Shown in pieces: positions 36,301 to 44,807 of a stretch of 57,545 nt of DNA. The DNA is taken from the NCBI GenBank assembly GCA_023701285.1, contig JAMPXH010000011.1, forward strand, positions 1 to 57,545. Reading direction: 5' to 3'. The position numbers were made by a program, and so were the translations under genes. The DNA comes from Candidatus Didemnitutus sp. GTDB lineage: Bacteria > Verrucomicrobiota > Verrucomicrobiia > Opitutales > Opitutaceae. Under the pieces are notes generated by a model. The model ran no database searches and had not been told where the DNA came from. It was given only the letters and a program-made list of their open reading frames with translations. The first letter of the stretch is position 1. Each line of letters starts with the position of its first letter.

Positions 36301-37866
36301 TACACCGCATCGGACCTCGTCACCTTGCCCGGCAAGCCCCGCTCCATCGCGGTGTCGATCGGACCCTACTACGGGGTTTCGATCCTCGACGATACCACTG
36401 CCCGCACCAACAGCACCGGCCTCTACGACGGCAACCGGGTCGAACGCGGACCGACCGACGACACCCTCGTCGCCTACGACGATTACACCAGCGGCTTCGA
36501 GCTCACCCGGCTCCGCGTCACCACCAGCGGCGTAACCCAGGAAGCCGTCAGCGGAGCCTTCAGCGGTTACTCGGTCGATTTCGTCACGTCCGGTTCCCTC
36601 GCCCTCAACACTCAGGGACGCCTCGTCGACACGAGCACCATGACGCTGCGCGGCCAGCTCCAGGGATTGTCCTCCACCTACGGCCTACCCGCACTCGAGG
36701 CCACCCGCCAACGCGCCTATACCGTCATCGGCTCCACGCTGCGGAGCTTCGACACCCACTATCTGGCAGCGATGCGCGATCTCGGCCTGCCCGTGAGCGG
36801 CTCGATGACGACGCGGAAAACAATCCGTTGGGGCACCGACGGGTTCGCCATCCTGCAACAGCAATCCAACACGTATTCCAGCACCACTCCCTATGCCGGA
36901 CAGCTCATCCTGGCGCGCAGCGACATGGTGCCCACCGCCGCGCCCTACGCCATCGAGCTGTTGATCGACCAACCTTCCGCCACCAGCGCCACCGTGCAGG
37001 GCAAGCAACTCAGCATCACCGGCCGGGCCTTCGCCGCCCAGGGCATGCAACGCGTAACCGTCAACGGTGAGGCCGCCAGTCCCCTCAACTCGCTCGGCCA
37101 ATGGAGCTACACCGCCACGCTGGTGCCCGGCCGCAACGAGTTCGTTGTCGTCGCGACCTCCGCCGGCGCCAGTCCCGAATCCAAGCAGGCGACCGTGGTC
37201 TACGATTTCGTCCCGCCACTACCCGCGATCTCCAGCGGCGCGGCGGCCAGCGGAGAGGTCGGCGCTCCGTTCCACTATGCCATCCAAGCCACCTTGTCCC
37301 CGCAGCTGTTCTCCGCGGACGGCTTACCCCCGGGTCTGGCGGTCGCCCCACAGACCGGAGTGATCGGCGGCACACCGACTCGCCCCGGCGTCTATCTCGT
37401 CCACCTCGCAGCCGCGAACGCGGAAGGCTGGGGCACCGCACAGACTCTCTCGCTCCGGATTGACGGCGACCATGTCGATTGGCTCGCCTCCTACTTCACG
37501 GAAAGCGAGCTGACCAATCCCGCCATCTCCGGCGGTGCCGCCGACCCCGATGCCGACGGCTGGCCCAATCTGCTGGAGTATGCGCTTGGCTTGGATCCAC
37601 GGTCGGCCGGCACGCCCGACTCCCTGACATTGGGCGCCGACGAGAACCACTGGTTCTTCAGCTTCCGCCGGCCTAAGACCAGTCAGGATATTTCCGTCCA
37701 AGTCGCCGCCTCATCTGACCTCGTGACCTGGACCTCCGGCAACGTCTCCCTGCAACTGCAGACTTCGGACGAACACAACGAAGTCTGGCAGGCTACCATG
37801 CCGCGCACCGGACCCGGCCGCATGTTCTTCCGGTTGGAGGTGCGTCCCTCGGCATCCGAGCCGTGA
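33334..37866 (+). CDS. Giant secreted Calx-beta/beta-propeller protein
   Basis: This 1510-aa protein is exported via an N-terminal segment (about 35-50, RRDLRWLLVAAFATTTAIAVHAQ). Visible parts in order are Calx-beta-like repeats (about 55-350, with ADLTVEVPATVTEGG), an Ig-like unit (about 350-450) and a YVTN-type beta-propeller (about 452-752, TLAVSDDNSTAYIGLW). A DUF11-like domain (about 759-879, NHGPNPALEVRVGLTVPSGF) is followed by a second propeller (about 889-1199, SLAITDGGEFLYVALGD), an Ig-like domain (about 1206-1294), and a putative Ig of the He_PIG type (about 1295-1379, GLPPGLAVAPQTGVIGG). The tail has DPDADGWPNLLEYALG, a calcium-binding type C-terminus common in secreted verrucomicrobial proteins. 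An in-frame ATG at 33244 gives a less likely start. It is probably an adhesin or surface structural protein; the function is unknown. Confidence 0.85.
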   Translation: MLHSLLRAFHCVFSSVAANAIQPRCQSRPGVPRRDLRWLLVAAFATTTAIAVHAQPLRLIVAPEIDEGDGVLIAAVELPQPAETPTLVTITATILTPSAQELVIPAGSTRGFIFFELGDDNLLQGPRQAVLRASADNFQSTATAVLINDNDTADLTVEVPATVTEGGSGLVFLTLSRPASYAVTVTLVSGSPELSVTTSVSIASGATTRQTWIWAVNDGAINGSRSANFTVSIPAWNITKTASVRIEDDDQRTLTLQLPAAIPENSTNATGQLLLGGSLQTDLQVALSSTAPGVLTVPPFVVVPAGFNTVTFPLAPMEDAAATGKRTVMLQATADGFTPDEAEITIQDVTLSDLTLSAAPPWALIGQNYTLNVVARNADLQTIAGFAGAVQARWESTRTGETVGPAVEGTFAAGTASFSLSVPDTLDGLRVRVSVGDFVARTGEIRTYRLFAASAQGLAIDRQRGRILYTAGAQAGAGFTNTMVALDPLTGERTPSVFLGSDPRTLAVSDDNSTAYIGLWASNQIVQLDLATGSVVRNIQMGAGSVWSTSTFTPYDIAVVPGAPNAIVVGQDDTASTYSTVVLYRDGALVAEQSSYDTISLTPSRRPGVVFGYNNTDTGYDFGALTAQASALTLQRSTAKPFEGFNLTIEGEGDYVIGTNGVVADGQTLLSRGKLALPTSISRWAVAADADSRRFYAADATSGLYIFDAITLRLQRQLPLPSGLGTITEIKRWGQTGLALRLATGAIVTFTHPDIAPTAPPADVEIAFAPHNGEILAGTAQEFAITARNHGPNPALEVRVGLTVPSGFTFSSVQADGALLETTTGSFLAHLGTLASGASRTVRFALSTTVNGPNVIHAIALTSSIDENGTNNVTTLPVSVVFADQPNTARALQLYAVDVVAHPSQPLIYVSTGKEGAATLAHQVLEIDPRTGKILRTLLTGDNPRSLAITDGGEFLYVALGDVAKVLRVNLADFSVALSIPLPPRYSSSYTASDLVTLPGKPRSIAVSIGPYYGVSILDDTTARTNSTGLYDGNRVERGPTDDTLVAYDDYTSGFELTRLRVTTSGVTQEAVSGAFSGYSVDFVTSGSLALNTQGRLVDTSTMTLRGQLQGLSSTYGLPALEATRQRAYTVIGSTLRSFDTHYLAAMRDLGLPVSGSMTTRKTIRWGTDGFAILQQQSNTYSSTTPYAGQLILARSDMVPTAAPYAIELLIDQPSATSATVQGKQLSITGRAFAAQGMQRVTVNGEAASPLNSLGQWSYTATLVPGRNEFVVVATSAGASPESKQATVVYDFVPPLPAISSGAAASGEVGAPFHYAIQATLSPQLFSADGLPPGLAVAPQTGVIGGTPTRPGVYLVHLAAANAEGWGTAQTLSLRIDGDHVDWLASYFTESELTNPAISGGAADPDADGWPNLLEYALGLDPRSAGTPDSLTLGADENHWFFSFRRPKTSQDISVQVAASSDLVTWTSGNVSLQLQTSDEHNEVWQATMPRTGPGRMFFRLEVRPSASEP

Positions 37867-37993
37867 CACGCGCCGCGGCTCGCCCGCGCCGGGTTTAAGA
37901 CACTTTCGCCCGCTGCGCACATTTTGGCGGCACGACCGCGCCGGGCGCGTCGCCGCGTCGCGCGGCATTAGGACCGCTCCGCGCCACCTCAAC

Positions 37994-38027
37994 TTGTGCG
38001 CAGCAATCCGCGGGCGGGTTTGCACAA
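37994..38027. promoter_or_regulatory. Inverted repeat TTGTGC-N22-GCACAA upstream of hox operon
   Basis: The 286-bp gap before hoxE holds an inverted repeat TTGTGC (37994-37999) and GCACAA (38022-38027), with a second overlapping pair GCGCAG/CTGCGC. Either could be an operator for the hydrogenase promoter. I see no recognisable FNR or sigma-54 site, and nothing else identifiable in the gap. Confidence 0.25.
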
Positions 38028-38152
38028 TCTGCGCCCAGTCCGCGCGCTCGCGTCCGGGTATCCTCGCGGAGTCAATCAACTCTCCCCGGCCGGTCCTGTT
38101 CGAGGCGGACCGCGAGGGCGGTGCGCCGAGGTCCGGATTGGCCCCCCGCCCC

Positions 38153-38704
38153 ATGCTCGTCACCGAAGCCCGCCGCCGCATCGAACGCAAAAAAAAGGCC
38201 GCCGCCCTGCCCGCCCCCGCCGGCGACAAACGGCTCGTCATCCTCGACACCTTCATGAAGCGCCAGCAGTTCCGCGGCGACGCGCTCATCGAGGTGCTCC
38301 ACAAGGCGCAGGAACTCTTCGGCTTCCTCGACGACGGCCTCCTGCTCTACATCGCCCGCGCGCTCAAGCTCCCGCCGAGCCGCGTCTACGGCGTCGCGAC
38401 CTTCTACCATTTCTTCAAGCTCAAGCCCCAGGGCGAGCACACCTGCGTCGTCTGCCTCGGCACCGCCTGCTACGTCAAGGGCGCCGACAAGATCATGGCC
38501 GCGATCGAGCAGCACGCCGGCATCCGCAACGGCGAGACCACGGCGGACAACAAGCTCTCGCTCCTCGCCGCACGCTGCATCGGCGCCTGCGGCATCGCGC
38601 CCGCCGTCGTCTACGACGGCACCGTCGCCCCGAAGCAAACCCCCGCCGGCGCCGTCGCGGCCGTCACCAAACTTCTCAACGCGCCATGCAAATCGAACAG
38701 CTGA
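38153..38704 (+). CDS. hoxE: NAD-linked [NiFe] hydrogenase diaphorase subunit HoxE
   Basis: This 183-aa NuoE-like subunit carries a thioredoxin-fold [2Fe-2S] cluster. The ligand pairs are Cys101/Cys106 (CVVCLGTAC) and Cys142/Cys146 (RCIGACG). VYGVATFYHFF is the typical helix before the cluster. It passes electrons within the diaphorase module of the cytoplasmic bidirectional hydrogenase. The ATG at 38153 is chosen because the family similarity starts shortly after; the upstream open frame is Arg/Pro-rich and non-coding in appearance. The stop lies 19 nt inside hoxF, so the genes are translationally coupled. It is the first gene of hoxEFUYHW. Confidence 0.94.
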   Translation: MLVTEARRRIERKKKAAALPAPAGDKRLVILDTFMKRQQFRGDALIEVLHKAQELFGFLDDGLLLYIARALKLPPSRVYGVATFYHFFKLKPQGEHTCVVCLGTACYVKGADKIMAAIEQHAGIRNGETTADNKLSLLAARCIGACGIAPAVVYDGTVAPKQTPAGAVAAVTKLLNAPCKSNS

Positions 38705-40308
38705 ACGCCATCGCCGAGAAGGAGCGCGCCGCGCGCAAGCCCACCTGCCTGCGCACCTGCATGTCCGCCGGCTGCCTCTCCTCTCAATCCGACCAGCTCA
38801 AGCGCAACCTCGACCAGGCGGTCGCCGCCGCCGGTCTCGCCGGCGAGGTCGAAGTCCGCCGCGTCGGCTGCATGGGTTTCTGCGGCCAGGGCCCGCTCGT
38901 CGCCGTCGACACGCCGGACGGCCACAGCCACCTCCTCGAACACGCCGCACCGGGCGATGCCGCCGCGATCGTCGGCTCGCTCAAAGGCGGCCCCTGCGAC
39001 CTTCCGCGCAGCGACGAGTCGCACCCTTTCTTCGCCCGGCAGCAGCGCATCGTCCGCGCCAACGGCGGCGTCGTCGATCCCGAGCGCATCGAGTCCTCCA
39101 TCGCCGCCGGCGGTTACCGCGCCCTCTATCAGGTGCTGACCGAGCGCGAGCCCGCCGAAGTCGTCACGGCCATCACCGCCAGCGGCCTCCGCGGACGCGG
39201 CGGCGCCGGTTACCCGACCGGCCTGAAATGGGCCACCGTCGCCCGCGCCGCCGATCCGAAGAAATACATCGTCTGCAACGGCGACGAAGGCGACCCCGGC
39301 GCCTTCATGGATCGCAGCATCCTCGAAAGCGATCCGCACCTCGTGCTCGAGGGCATGGCCATCGCCGCCTACGCGACGGGCGCCGACCAGGGCTTCCTCT
39401 ACGTCCGCGCCGAATACCCACTCGCCATCGCGCGCCTCAACACCGCCATCCGCCAAGCCAAGCAGATCGGCCTGCTCGGCTCCGGCATCTTCGAGACGCC
39501 CTTCTCGTTCAACGTCGAGGTGCGCATCGGCGCCGGCGCCTTCGTCTGCGGCGAGGAGACCGCGCTCATGGCCTCGATCGAGGGCGAACGCGGCGCGCCG
39601 CGCCCGCGCCCGCCCTTCCCCGCCGAGCGCGGACTCTGGGGCCACCCCACGCTCATCAACAACGTCGAGACCTTCGCCAACATCGTCCCCATCATCGCGC
39701 GCGGCGCGGAGTGGTATGCCTCGCTCGGCACGGCAAAGAGCAAAGGCACCAAGGTCTTCGCCCTCACCGGCAAGGTGAAGAACAACGGCCTCATCGAGGT
39801 CCCGATGGGCATCACGCTGCGCGAGATCGTCGAGGAACTCGGCGGCGGCGCGCCCGACGGCGCGAAAATCAAAGCCGTGCAAACCGGCGGTCCGTCCGGC
39901 GGCTGCATTCCTGCGCAACACCTCGACACGCCGGTCGACTACGACTCGCTCGGCCAGCTCGGCTCGATCATGGGCTCGGGCGGCATGGTCGTGATGGACG
40001 ATTCCACCAGCATGGTGGAGATCGCGAAGTTCTACATGGAGTTCTGCATGGATGAGTCCTGCGGCAAATGCATCCCCTGCCGCGCCGGCACCGTGCAGAT
40101 GCACCAATTGCTCACGAAGATCCTCGCACGCCAGGCGACCGCCGCCGACCTCGCGAAACTCGAGGAGCTCTGCGACCTGGTGAAGAACACCAGCCTCTGC
40201 GGCCTCGGCCAGACCGCCCCCAATCCCGTGCTCAGCACGCTGCGCTTCTTCCGCGAGGAATACGAGGCGCTCCTCCAACCCGACCCCGCCGCCACCCCGC
40301 ACCCCTGA
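38686..40308 (+). CDS. hoxF: NAD-linked hydrogenase diaphorase subunit HoxF
   Basis: This 540-aa subunit carries FMN and the NAD(H) site. An N-terminal [2Fe-2S] domain (about 15-95) has CMSAGC (25-30) and CMGFC (62-66). The NuoF-like core (about 150-450) shows the NADH motif GLRGRGGAGYPTGLKW, the FMN motif CNGDEGDPGAFMDRS and GGGAPDGAKIKAV. A C-terminal [4Fe-4S] domain has ESCGKCIPCRAGT and SLCGLGQTAPNP. It catalyses NAD+/NADH oxidation-reduction at one end of the complex. The ATG at 38686 overlaps hoxE by 19 nt, and hoxU follows 7 bp downstream. Confidence 0.96.
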   Translation: MQIEQLNAIAEKERAARKPTCLRTCMSAGCLSSQSDQLKRNLDQAVAAAGLAGEVEVRRVGCMGFCGQGPLVAVDTPDGHSHLLEHAAPGDAAAIVGSLKGGPCDLPRSDESHPFFARQQRIVRANGGVVDPERIESSIAAGGYRALYQVLTEREPAEVVTAITASGLRGRGGAGYPTGLKWATVARAADPKKYIVCNGDEGDPGAFMDRSILESDPHLVLEGMAIAAYATGADQGFLYVRAEYPLAIARLNTAIRQAKQIGLLGSGIFETPFSFNVEVRIGAGAFVCGEETALMASIEGERGAPRPRPPFPAERGLWGHPTLINNVETFANIVPIIARGAEWYASLGTAKSKGTKVFALTGKVKNNGLIEVPMGITLREIVEELGGGAPDGAKIKAVQTGGPSGGCIPAQHLDTPVDYDSLGQLGSIMGSGGMVVMDDSTSMVEIAKFYMEFCMDESCGKCIPCRAGTVQMHQLLTKILARQATAADLAKLEELCDLVKNTSLCGLGQTAPNPVLSTLRFFREEYEALLQPDPAATPHP

Positions 40309-40315
40309 TCCCGCC

Positions 40316-41032
40316 ATGGCTGTCAAAACCCTCACCATCGACGGACGCCCGCTGACCGCCCCCGACGACGCGACGATCCTCGACGTCTGCCAGGAGGCCG
40401 GCATCGCGCTCCCCACGCTTTGTCATCTCGACGGCGTCGGCGATGTCGGCGCCTGCCGGCTCTGCCTCGTCGAGATCGCGGGCTCGCCGAAACTCTTCCC
40501 CGCCTGCACCACCCGCGTCGCCGAAGGCATGGAAGTCACCACCAACTCGCCGCGCCTCCAGCACTATCGCCGCCTCACGCTCGAGTTGCTCTTCGCCGAG
40601 CGCAACCACGTCTGCGCCGTCTGCGTCGCCAACGGCCAGTGCGAGCTCCAGTCGCTCGCCGCCGATTGCGGCGTCGACCACGTCCGCTACGAATACCAGA
40701 CGCCGGCCTGCGACGTCGACCAGTCGCACCCGCTCTTCGGCATGGACCACAACCGCTGCATCCTCTGCAGCCGCTGCGTCCGCGTCTGCTGGCAGATCGA
40801 AGGCGCGGCCACCAAGGGCGTCACCGGCCGCGGCAGCCACTCGCGCATCGCCACCGACCTCAACCAGCCCTGGGGCGACTCCGACACCTGCAGCTGGTGC
40901 GGCAAATGCGTCATGGGCTGCCCCACCGGCGCACTCTTCTACCGCGGCGCCGCCACCGGCGAGATGCTGCACGACCGCTCGCGCCTCGAAGCCATCGTCA
41001 ACGCCCGGGAGACCAAACAATGGAACGCCTGA
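40316..41032 (+). CDS. hoxU: NAD-linked hydrogenase diaphorase subunit HoxU
   Basis: This 238-aa NuoG-N-terminus-like iron-sulfur subunit wires the diaphorase to the hydrogenase half. A plant-type [2Fe-2S] domain has Cys36, Cys47, Cys50 and Cys64 (CHLDGVGDVGACRLC). A His/Cys-ligated [4Fe-4S] site follows (NHVCAVCVANGQCELQ). Two further [4Fe-4S] motifs are CILCSRCVRVC and CSWCGKCVMGCPTG. The size is standard for HoxU. The stop is 13 nt inside hoxY. All cluster ligands appear intact. Confidence 0.96.
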   Translation: MAVKTLTIDGRPLTAPDDATILDVCQEAGIALPTLCHLDGVGDVGACRLCLVEIAGSPKLFPACTTRVAEGMEVTTNSPRLQHYRRLTLELLFAERNHVCAVCVANGQCELQSLAADCGVDHVRYEYQTPACDVDQSHPLFGMDHNRCILCSRCVRVCWQIEGAATKGVTGRGSHSRIATDLNQPWGDSDTCSWCGKCVMGCPTGALFYRGAATGEMLHDRSRLEAIVNARETKQWNA

Positions 41033-41565
41033 GATTCGCCACCGTCTGGCTCGGCGGCTGCGCCGGTTGCCACATGTCCTTCCTCGACCTCGACGAGTTC
41101 CTCATCGACCTCGCCGCCCGCGTGGAGCTCGTCCACAGCCCCATCGCCGACCTGAAACAGTATCCGGCCGGCGTCGACCTCTGCCTCATCGAAGGCGCCG
41201 TCTGCAACGAGGACCACGTCGAGCTCTTGCACACCATCCGGAAGCACACGCGCCTCCTCGTCTCCTTCGGCGACTGCGCCGTCACCGGCAACGTCCCCTC
41301 GATGCGCAACGTCCTCGGCGCGAAAAACGCCGACCAGGTCCTGCAACGCGCCTACGTCGAGGCCGCGGAGAACAACCCCGTGAAGCCCCGGCGCGACGGC
41401 ATCCTCCCGCCGCTGCTGCCGCGCGTCCTCCCCGTCCACGCGCTCGTCAAGATCGACTACAACCTGCCCGGCTGCCCGCCGCCCGCGGACCGCATCAAGG
41501 CCTTCCTTCTCCACCTGCTCGATAACGCCCCCGCGCTGCAAGGCGCCCAATTGAAATTCGGCTGA
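41020..41565 (+). CDS. hoxY: NAD-linked [NiFe] hydrogenase small subunit HoxY
   Basis: This 181-aa small subunit carries the proximal [4Fe-4S] cluster next to the [NiFe] site. The proximal ligands begin with Cys14 and Cys17 in [13 protein letters not shown], then [16 protein letters not shown] and [12 protein letters not shown]. The short length, with no Tat signal and no medial or distal clusters, matches soluble group 3d enzymes. The ATG at 41020 overlaps hoxU by 13 nt. hoxH follows after 35 bp. Confidence 0.96.
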   Translation: MERLRFATVWLGGCAGCHMSFLDLDEFLIDLAARVELVHSPIADLKQYPAGVDLCLIEGAVCNEDHVELLHTIRKHTRLLVSFGDCAVTGNVPSMRNVLGAKNADQVLQRAYVEAAENNPVKPRRDGILPPLLPRVLPVHALVKIDYNLPGCPPPADRIKAFLLHLLDNAPALQGAQLKFG

Positions 41566-41600
41566 GCGCCCCGCGCTCCGCCCCTCCGCCCGCGCCCCTC

Positions 41601-43034
41601 ATGACCCGTCGCATCGTCATCGACCCCGTCACCCGCATCGAAGGCCACGCCAAGATCAGCCTGCGTCTCGACGACGACGGCCACGTCGCCGACGCGGAGT
41701 TCCACGTCACCGAATTCCGCGGCTTCGAGAAATTCTGCGAAGGCCGTCCGCTCGCCGAGATGCCCGCCATCACGGCGCGCATCTGCGGCATCTGCCCCGT
41801 CTCGCACCTGCTCGCCTCCGCCAAGGCCGGCGACGCCATCCTCGCCGTGCGCGTGCCCACCGCCGCGGAGAAACTGCGCCGGTTGATGAACCTCGGCCAG
41901 TTCGTGCAGAGCCACGCGCTGAACTTCTTCCATCTCAGTTCACCCGATTTCCTTCTCGGCTGGGACACCCCGCCCGCCCAGCGCAACGTCTTCGGCCTGA
42001 TCGCGCAGCACCCCGAGCTCGCCCGCGCCGGCATCCGGCTGCGCCAGTTCGGCCAGGAAGTGATCGAGATTCTCGGTGGCAAGAAGATCCACCCCGCCTG
42101 GGCCGTGCCCGGCGGCGTGCGCAGCGGCATCGACCGCGCCGGCCTCGACCGCATCCGCGCCTGGTTGCCCGAGGCCTTCACGACCGCCGGCCTCGCGCTC
42201 GACCTTTTCAAGCGCACGCTCGCCACACACCAGCGCGAGATCGAGACCTACGGCGACTTTCCCTCGCTCTTCATGGGTCTCGTCGGCCCGCGCGGCGAAT
42301 GGGAACACCACGGCGGCAAGCTGCGTTTCACCGACAGCAACGGCCAGATCGTCGCCGACCAGCTCGACCCCGCGAAATATCCGCAGGTCATCGCCGAGTC
42401 CGTGCAGAACGGTTCCTACCTCAAGTCGCCCTATTACAAATCCCTCGGCCCTCTCGGCGGCATGTATCGCGCCGGCCCGCTTGCGCGGCTCAACGTCTGC
42501 AGCTTCATCGGCACGCCCAAGGCCGACGCCGAACTGACGCACTTCCGCTCCTTCGGCCGCAGCGGCGCCGTCACCTCCTCGTTCCTCTACCACTACGCGC
42601 GCCTCATCGAGATCCTCGCCGCGCTCGAACGCATCGAGCTTTACCTCGACGACGACGACCTGCTCCGCGACCACATCCGCTCCGACGCCGGCATCAACCA
42701 CCTCCACGGCGTCGGCGTGAGCGAGGCCCCGCGCGGCACGCTCTTCCACGAATACTGGGTCGACGAGCACGGCCTGCTCACGAAGGTGAACCTCATCATC
42801 GCCACGGGACACAACAACCTCGCGATGAACCGCACCGTCGCGCAGATCGCCCGCAGCTACATCCAGCCCGGCACGACCGACATTCCCGAGCCGCTGCTCA
42901 ACCGCATCGAGCACGGCATCCGCTGCTACGACCCCTGTCTCAGCTGCTCGACCCACGCCGCCGGCCAGATGCCGCTGCTCGTGCGTCTCTTCGCCCCGAA
43001 CGGCGAACTGCTCCGCGAAGTCGCCCGCGACTGA
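41601..43034 (+). CDS. hoxH: NAD-linked [NiFe] hydrogenase large subunit HoxH
   Basis: This 477-aa catalytic subunit holds the [NiFe] site that oxidises or evolves H2. The L1 motif RICGIC has Cys62 and Cys65. The L2 motif DPCLSCSTH has Cys446 and Cys449, followed by 25 residues that the maturation endopeptidase removes after His452. [14 protein letters not shown] is the family N-terminus. Motifs and neighbours place it in the bidirectional NAD-linked group 3d. All four nickel ligands are present, so the enzyme should be functional if hyp genes exist elsewhere in the genome. Confidence 0.97.
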   Translation: MTRRIVIDPVTRIEGHAKISLRLDDDGHVADAEFHVTEFRGFEKFCEGRPLAEMPAITARICGICPVSHLLASAKAGDAILAVRVPTAAEKLRRLMNLGQFVQSHALNFFHLSSPDFLLGWDTPPAQRNVFGLIAQHPELARAGIRLRQFGQEVIEILGGKKIHPAWAVPGGVRSGIDRAGLDRIRAWLPEAFTTAGLALDLFKRTLATHQREIETYGDFPSLFMGLVGPRGEWEHHGGKLRFTDSNGQIVADQLDPAKYPQVIAESVQNGSYLKSPYYKSLGPLGGMYRAGPLARLNVCSFIGTPKADAELTHFRSFGRSGAVTSSFLYHYARLIEILAALERIELYLDDDDLLRDHIRSDAGINHLHGVGVSEAPRGTLFHEYWVDEHGLLTKVNLIIATGHNNLAMNRTVAQIARSYIQPGTTDIPEPLLNRIEHGIRCYDPCLSCSTHAAGQMPLLVRLFAPNGELLREVARD

Positions 43035-43044
43035 CCTGCCGCCC

Positions 43045-43587
43045 ATGCCGCACTCCCGGAACGCAACGTTCGCCCCGGCCGCCCCCGCCCGCGAAGGCAC
43101 GCCCGCCGGCACGAAGCCCGCCGCTTCGGTTCGCATCCCGGCCGTGCCCTCGCGCCTGCTCATCATCGGCTACGGCAACACGCTCTTCGCCGACGACGGC
43201 CTCGGTCCGCTCGTCGCGCAACAGGTCGCGGATTGGTGCGCACCCGGCGTGCTCGCGTTGGAACGGCACGAACTCCTCCCCGAACTCGCAGCCGACCTCG
43301 CCGCCGCCGAGGAAGCGATCTTCGTCGACGCCGCGCTCGCCGGTGCGCGGGTGTGCCTCACGCGTCTCGCCCCGCCTGCGGCGCCAACCGAAACGCCGGC
43401 GGCGCACCTCAACCACGCGCTCACCCCCGCGGCCCTGCTCCGCCTGTCCGCCGCACTTTACGGCCGTGCGCCGGCCGCGTGGTTGCTCACGATTCCCGGG
43501 GCGGATTTCTCGCTCGGCGGCGCACTCTCCGAGACGGCCCGCGCCGGCTTGGCCGAGGCCGTGGCGATGCTGCGCCAGCGCATTTAA
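43045..43587 (+). CDS. hoxW: Hydrogenase maturation endopeptidase HoxW
   Basis: This HyaD/HoxW-family aspartic-like protease clips the C-terminal tail of HoxH after nickel insertion. The conserved core starts with LIIGYGNTLFADDGLGPLVAQQ (about 38-59), the family GxGNxLxxDDGxG motif with the metal-binding acidic residue, then FVDAALAGA, and LNHALTPAALL, where the metal-binding His is expected. From the ATG at 43045 the protein is 180 aa with an odd Pro/Ala-rich 35-residue leader; a GTG at 43144 would give 147 aa, closer to the family norm. It lies 10 bp after hoxH, which fits a dedicated role. Confidence 0.9.
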   Translation: MPHSRNATFAPAAPAREGTPAGTKPAASVRIPAVPSRLLIIGYGNTLFADDGLGPLVAQQVADWCAPGVLALERHELLPELAADLAAAEEAIFVDAALAGARVCLTRLAPPAAPTETPAAHLNHALTPAALLRLSAALYGRAPAAWLLTIPGADFSLGGALSETARAGLAEAVAMLRQRI

Positions 43588-43641
43588 CCGGGGCTTGCGT
43601 CGCCTCCTCCACGGGGCTTTTGTGGCGGCACTCCCACCCGC

Positions 43642-44760
43642 ATGGCCGCATCCAAGATCCTCGTCGTCGACGACCAGCCCATCAACGTCCAGCTGCTCAA
43701 GCGCAAGCTCGAGCGCGAGGGCATGAGCGTCGCCACGGCGTTCTCCGGCCGCGAGGCGCTCGACCTCGTCGCGGCGGACAAACCCGACCTCATCCTCCTC
43801 GACGTCATGATGCCCGACATGGACGGCATCGAGGTCTGCCAGCGCCTGCAGGCCGATCCGGAGACGAAGGTCATCCCCGTCATCTTCATCACCGCCCGCA
43901 CCTCGAAGGAAGGCAAGATCGAGGGCCTCGGCGTCGGCGCCGTCGACTACATCACCAAGCCCATCGACCTCGACGAGACGCTCGCCCGCGTGCAGACGCA
44001 GCTGCGCTTCGTGACGATGAACCGCGAGCTCGTGGAGCTCCAGCGCCGCCTCGGCGAGAGCCGCCGCGCCGCCACCATCGGCGCCGTCACCCAGGGCATC
44101 GCGCACAATCTCAACAACCTGCTCGGCGTCGTCATCGGCTACGTCGACCTCATCAAGGCCTACCACGAGAAGCCCGAGCTCGTGCGCAAGAACGCGCAGC
44201 ACCTCGAGGACGCGGTCAACCGCATCGTCGCCATCATCAAGCAGCTCACGAACCTCGTGGTGAAGAACAAGCCGCTGCTCGGGCGCACGCCGCTGGCGCA
44301 GCTGCTCGAAGGCAGCGTCCGCCGCTACCAGGCGGAGCATCGCATCGACCAACCCGTCACGATCGAGAACGCCGCCGGCGACCTGGCGATCGAGACGAAC
44401 GCGGAGGTGTTCGAGGATTCGGTGGCGAAGCTGCTCATCAACGCGTGGGAAAGCTACCACGACGCGCCCGACGACCAGCGCCGCATCACCCTGCGCACCG
44501 AAGTCGCCCCGCACGGCGAAGAGGACCATGTGTTGCTGGTGCATGTCGAGGATCGCGGCCAGGGCATCGACGCCGAGATCACCGACCACGCCTTCGAGCC
44601 TTTCATCAGTTCCAAGCACACCGTCGGCGTCGGCATGGGCCTGACCGTCGCGCGGCACTCCGTGCGCAACCTCGGCGGCGAAGTCACGCTCGCGGCGCGC
44701 GAAGGCGGCGGCGCGGTGGCCACGCTGCGTCACCCGCTCGAGCGCAAGACGAAGCACTGA
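43642..44760 (+). CDS. Hybrid REC-histidine kinase
   Basis: This 372-aa soluble protein has an N-terminal receiver domain (about 4-120) with Asp10/Asp11, the phospho-acceptor Asp54 in LILLDVMMPDMDG and Lys106 in YITKPID. A coiled linker leads to a HisKA-like helix with the H-box GIAHNLNNLLG (His155) and a HATPase_c domain (about 250-370) with DRGQGI and GVGMGLTVARHSV. There is no membrane segment. The receiver-first order suggests it works inside a phosphorelay. It begins 54 bp after hoxW on the same strand and may be co-transcribed with the hydrogenase, but a regulatory link to it is unproven. Confidence 0.88.
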   Translation: MAASKILVVDDQPINVQLLKRKLEREGMSVATAFSGREALDLVAADKPDLILLDVMMPDMDGIEVCQRLQADPETKVIPVIFITARTSKEGKIEGLGVGAVDYITKPIDLDETLARVQTQLRFVTMNRELVELQRRLGESRRAATIGAVTQGIAHNLNNLLGVVIGYVDLIKAYHEKPELVRKNAQHLEDAVNRIVAIIKQLTNLVVKNKPLLGRTPLAQLLEGSVRRYQAEHRIDQPVTIENAAGDLAIETNAEVFEDSVAKLLINAWESYHDAPDDQRRITLRTEVAPHGEEDHVLLVHVEDRGQGIDAEITDHAFEPFISSKHTVGVGMGLTVARHSVRNLGGEVTLAAREGGGAVATLRHPLERKTKH

Positions 44761-44807
44761 GCCATACAGTTGGACGCGATTCCCGACTGATGAGCTCCTG
44801 ACCATGG

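Noticed and set aside
37867-38152. FNR box or sigma-54 promoter ahead of hoxE
   Set aside because: I searched for TTGAT-N4-ATCAA and TGGCAC-N5-TTGC patterns by eye and found none; only weak inverted repeats are present.
38611-40416. 601-codon minus-strand frame opposite hoxF
   Set aside because: Same antisense composition effect; hoxF is fully supported by cofactor motifs.
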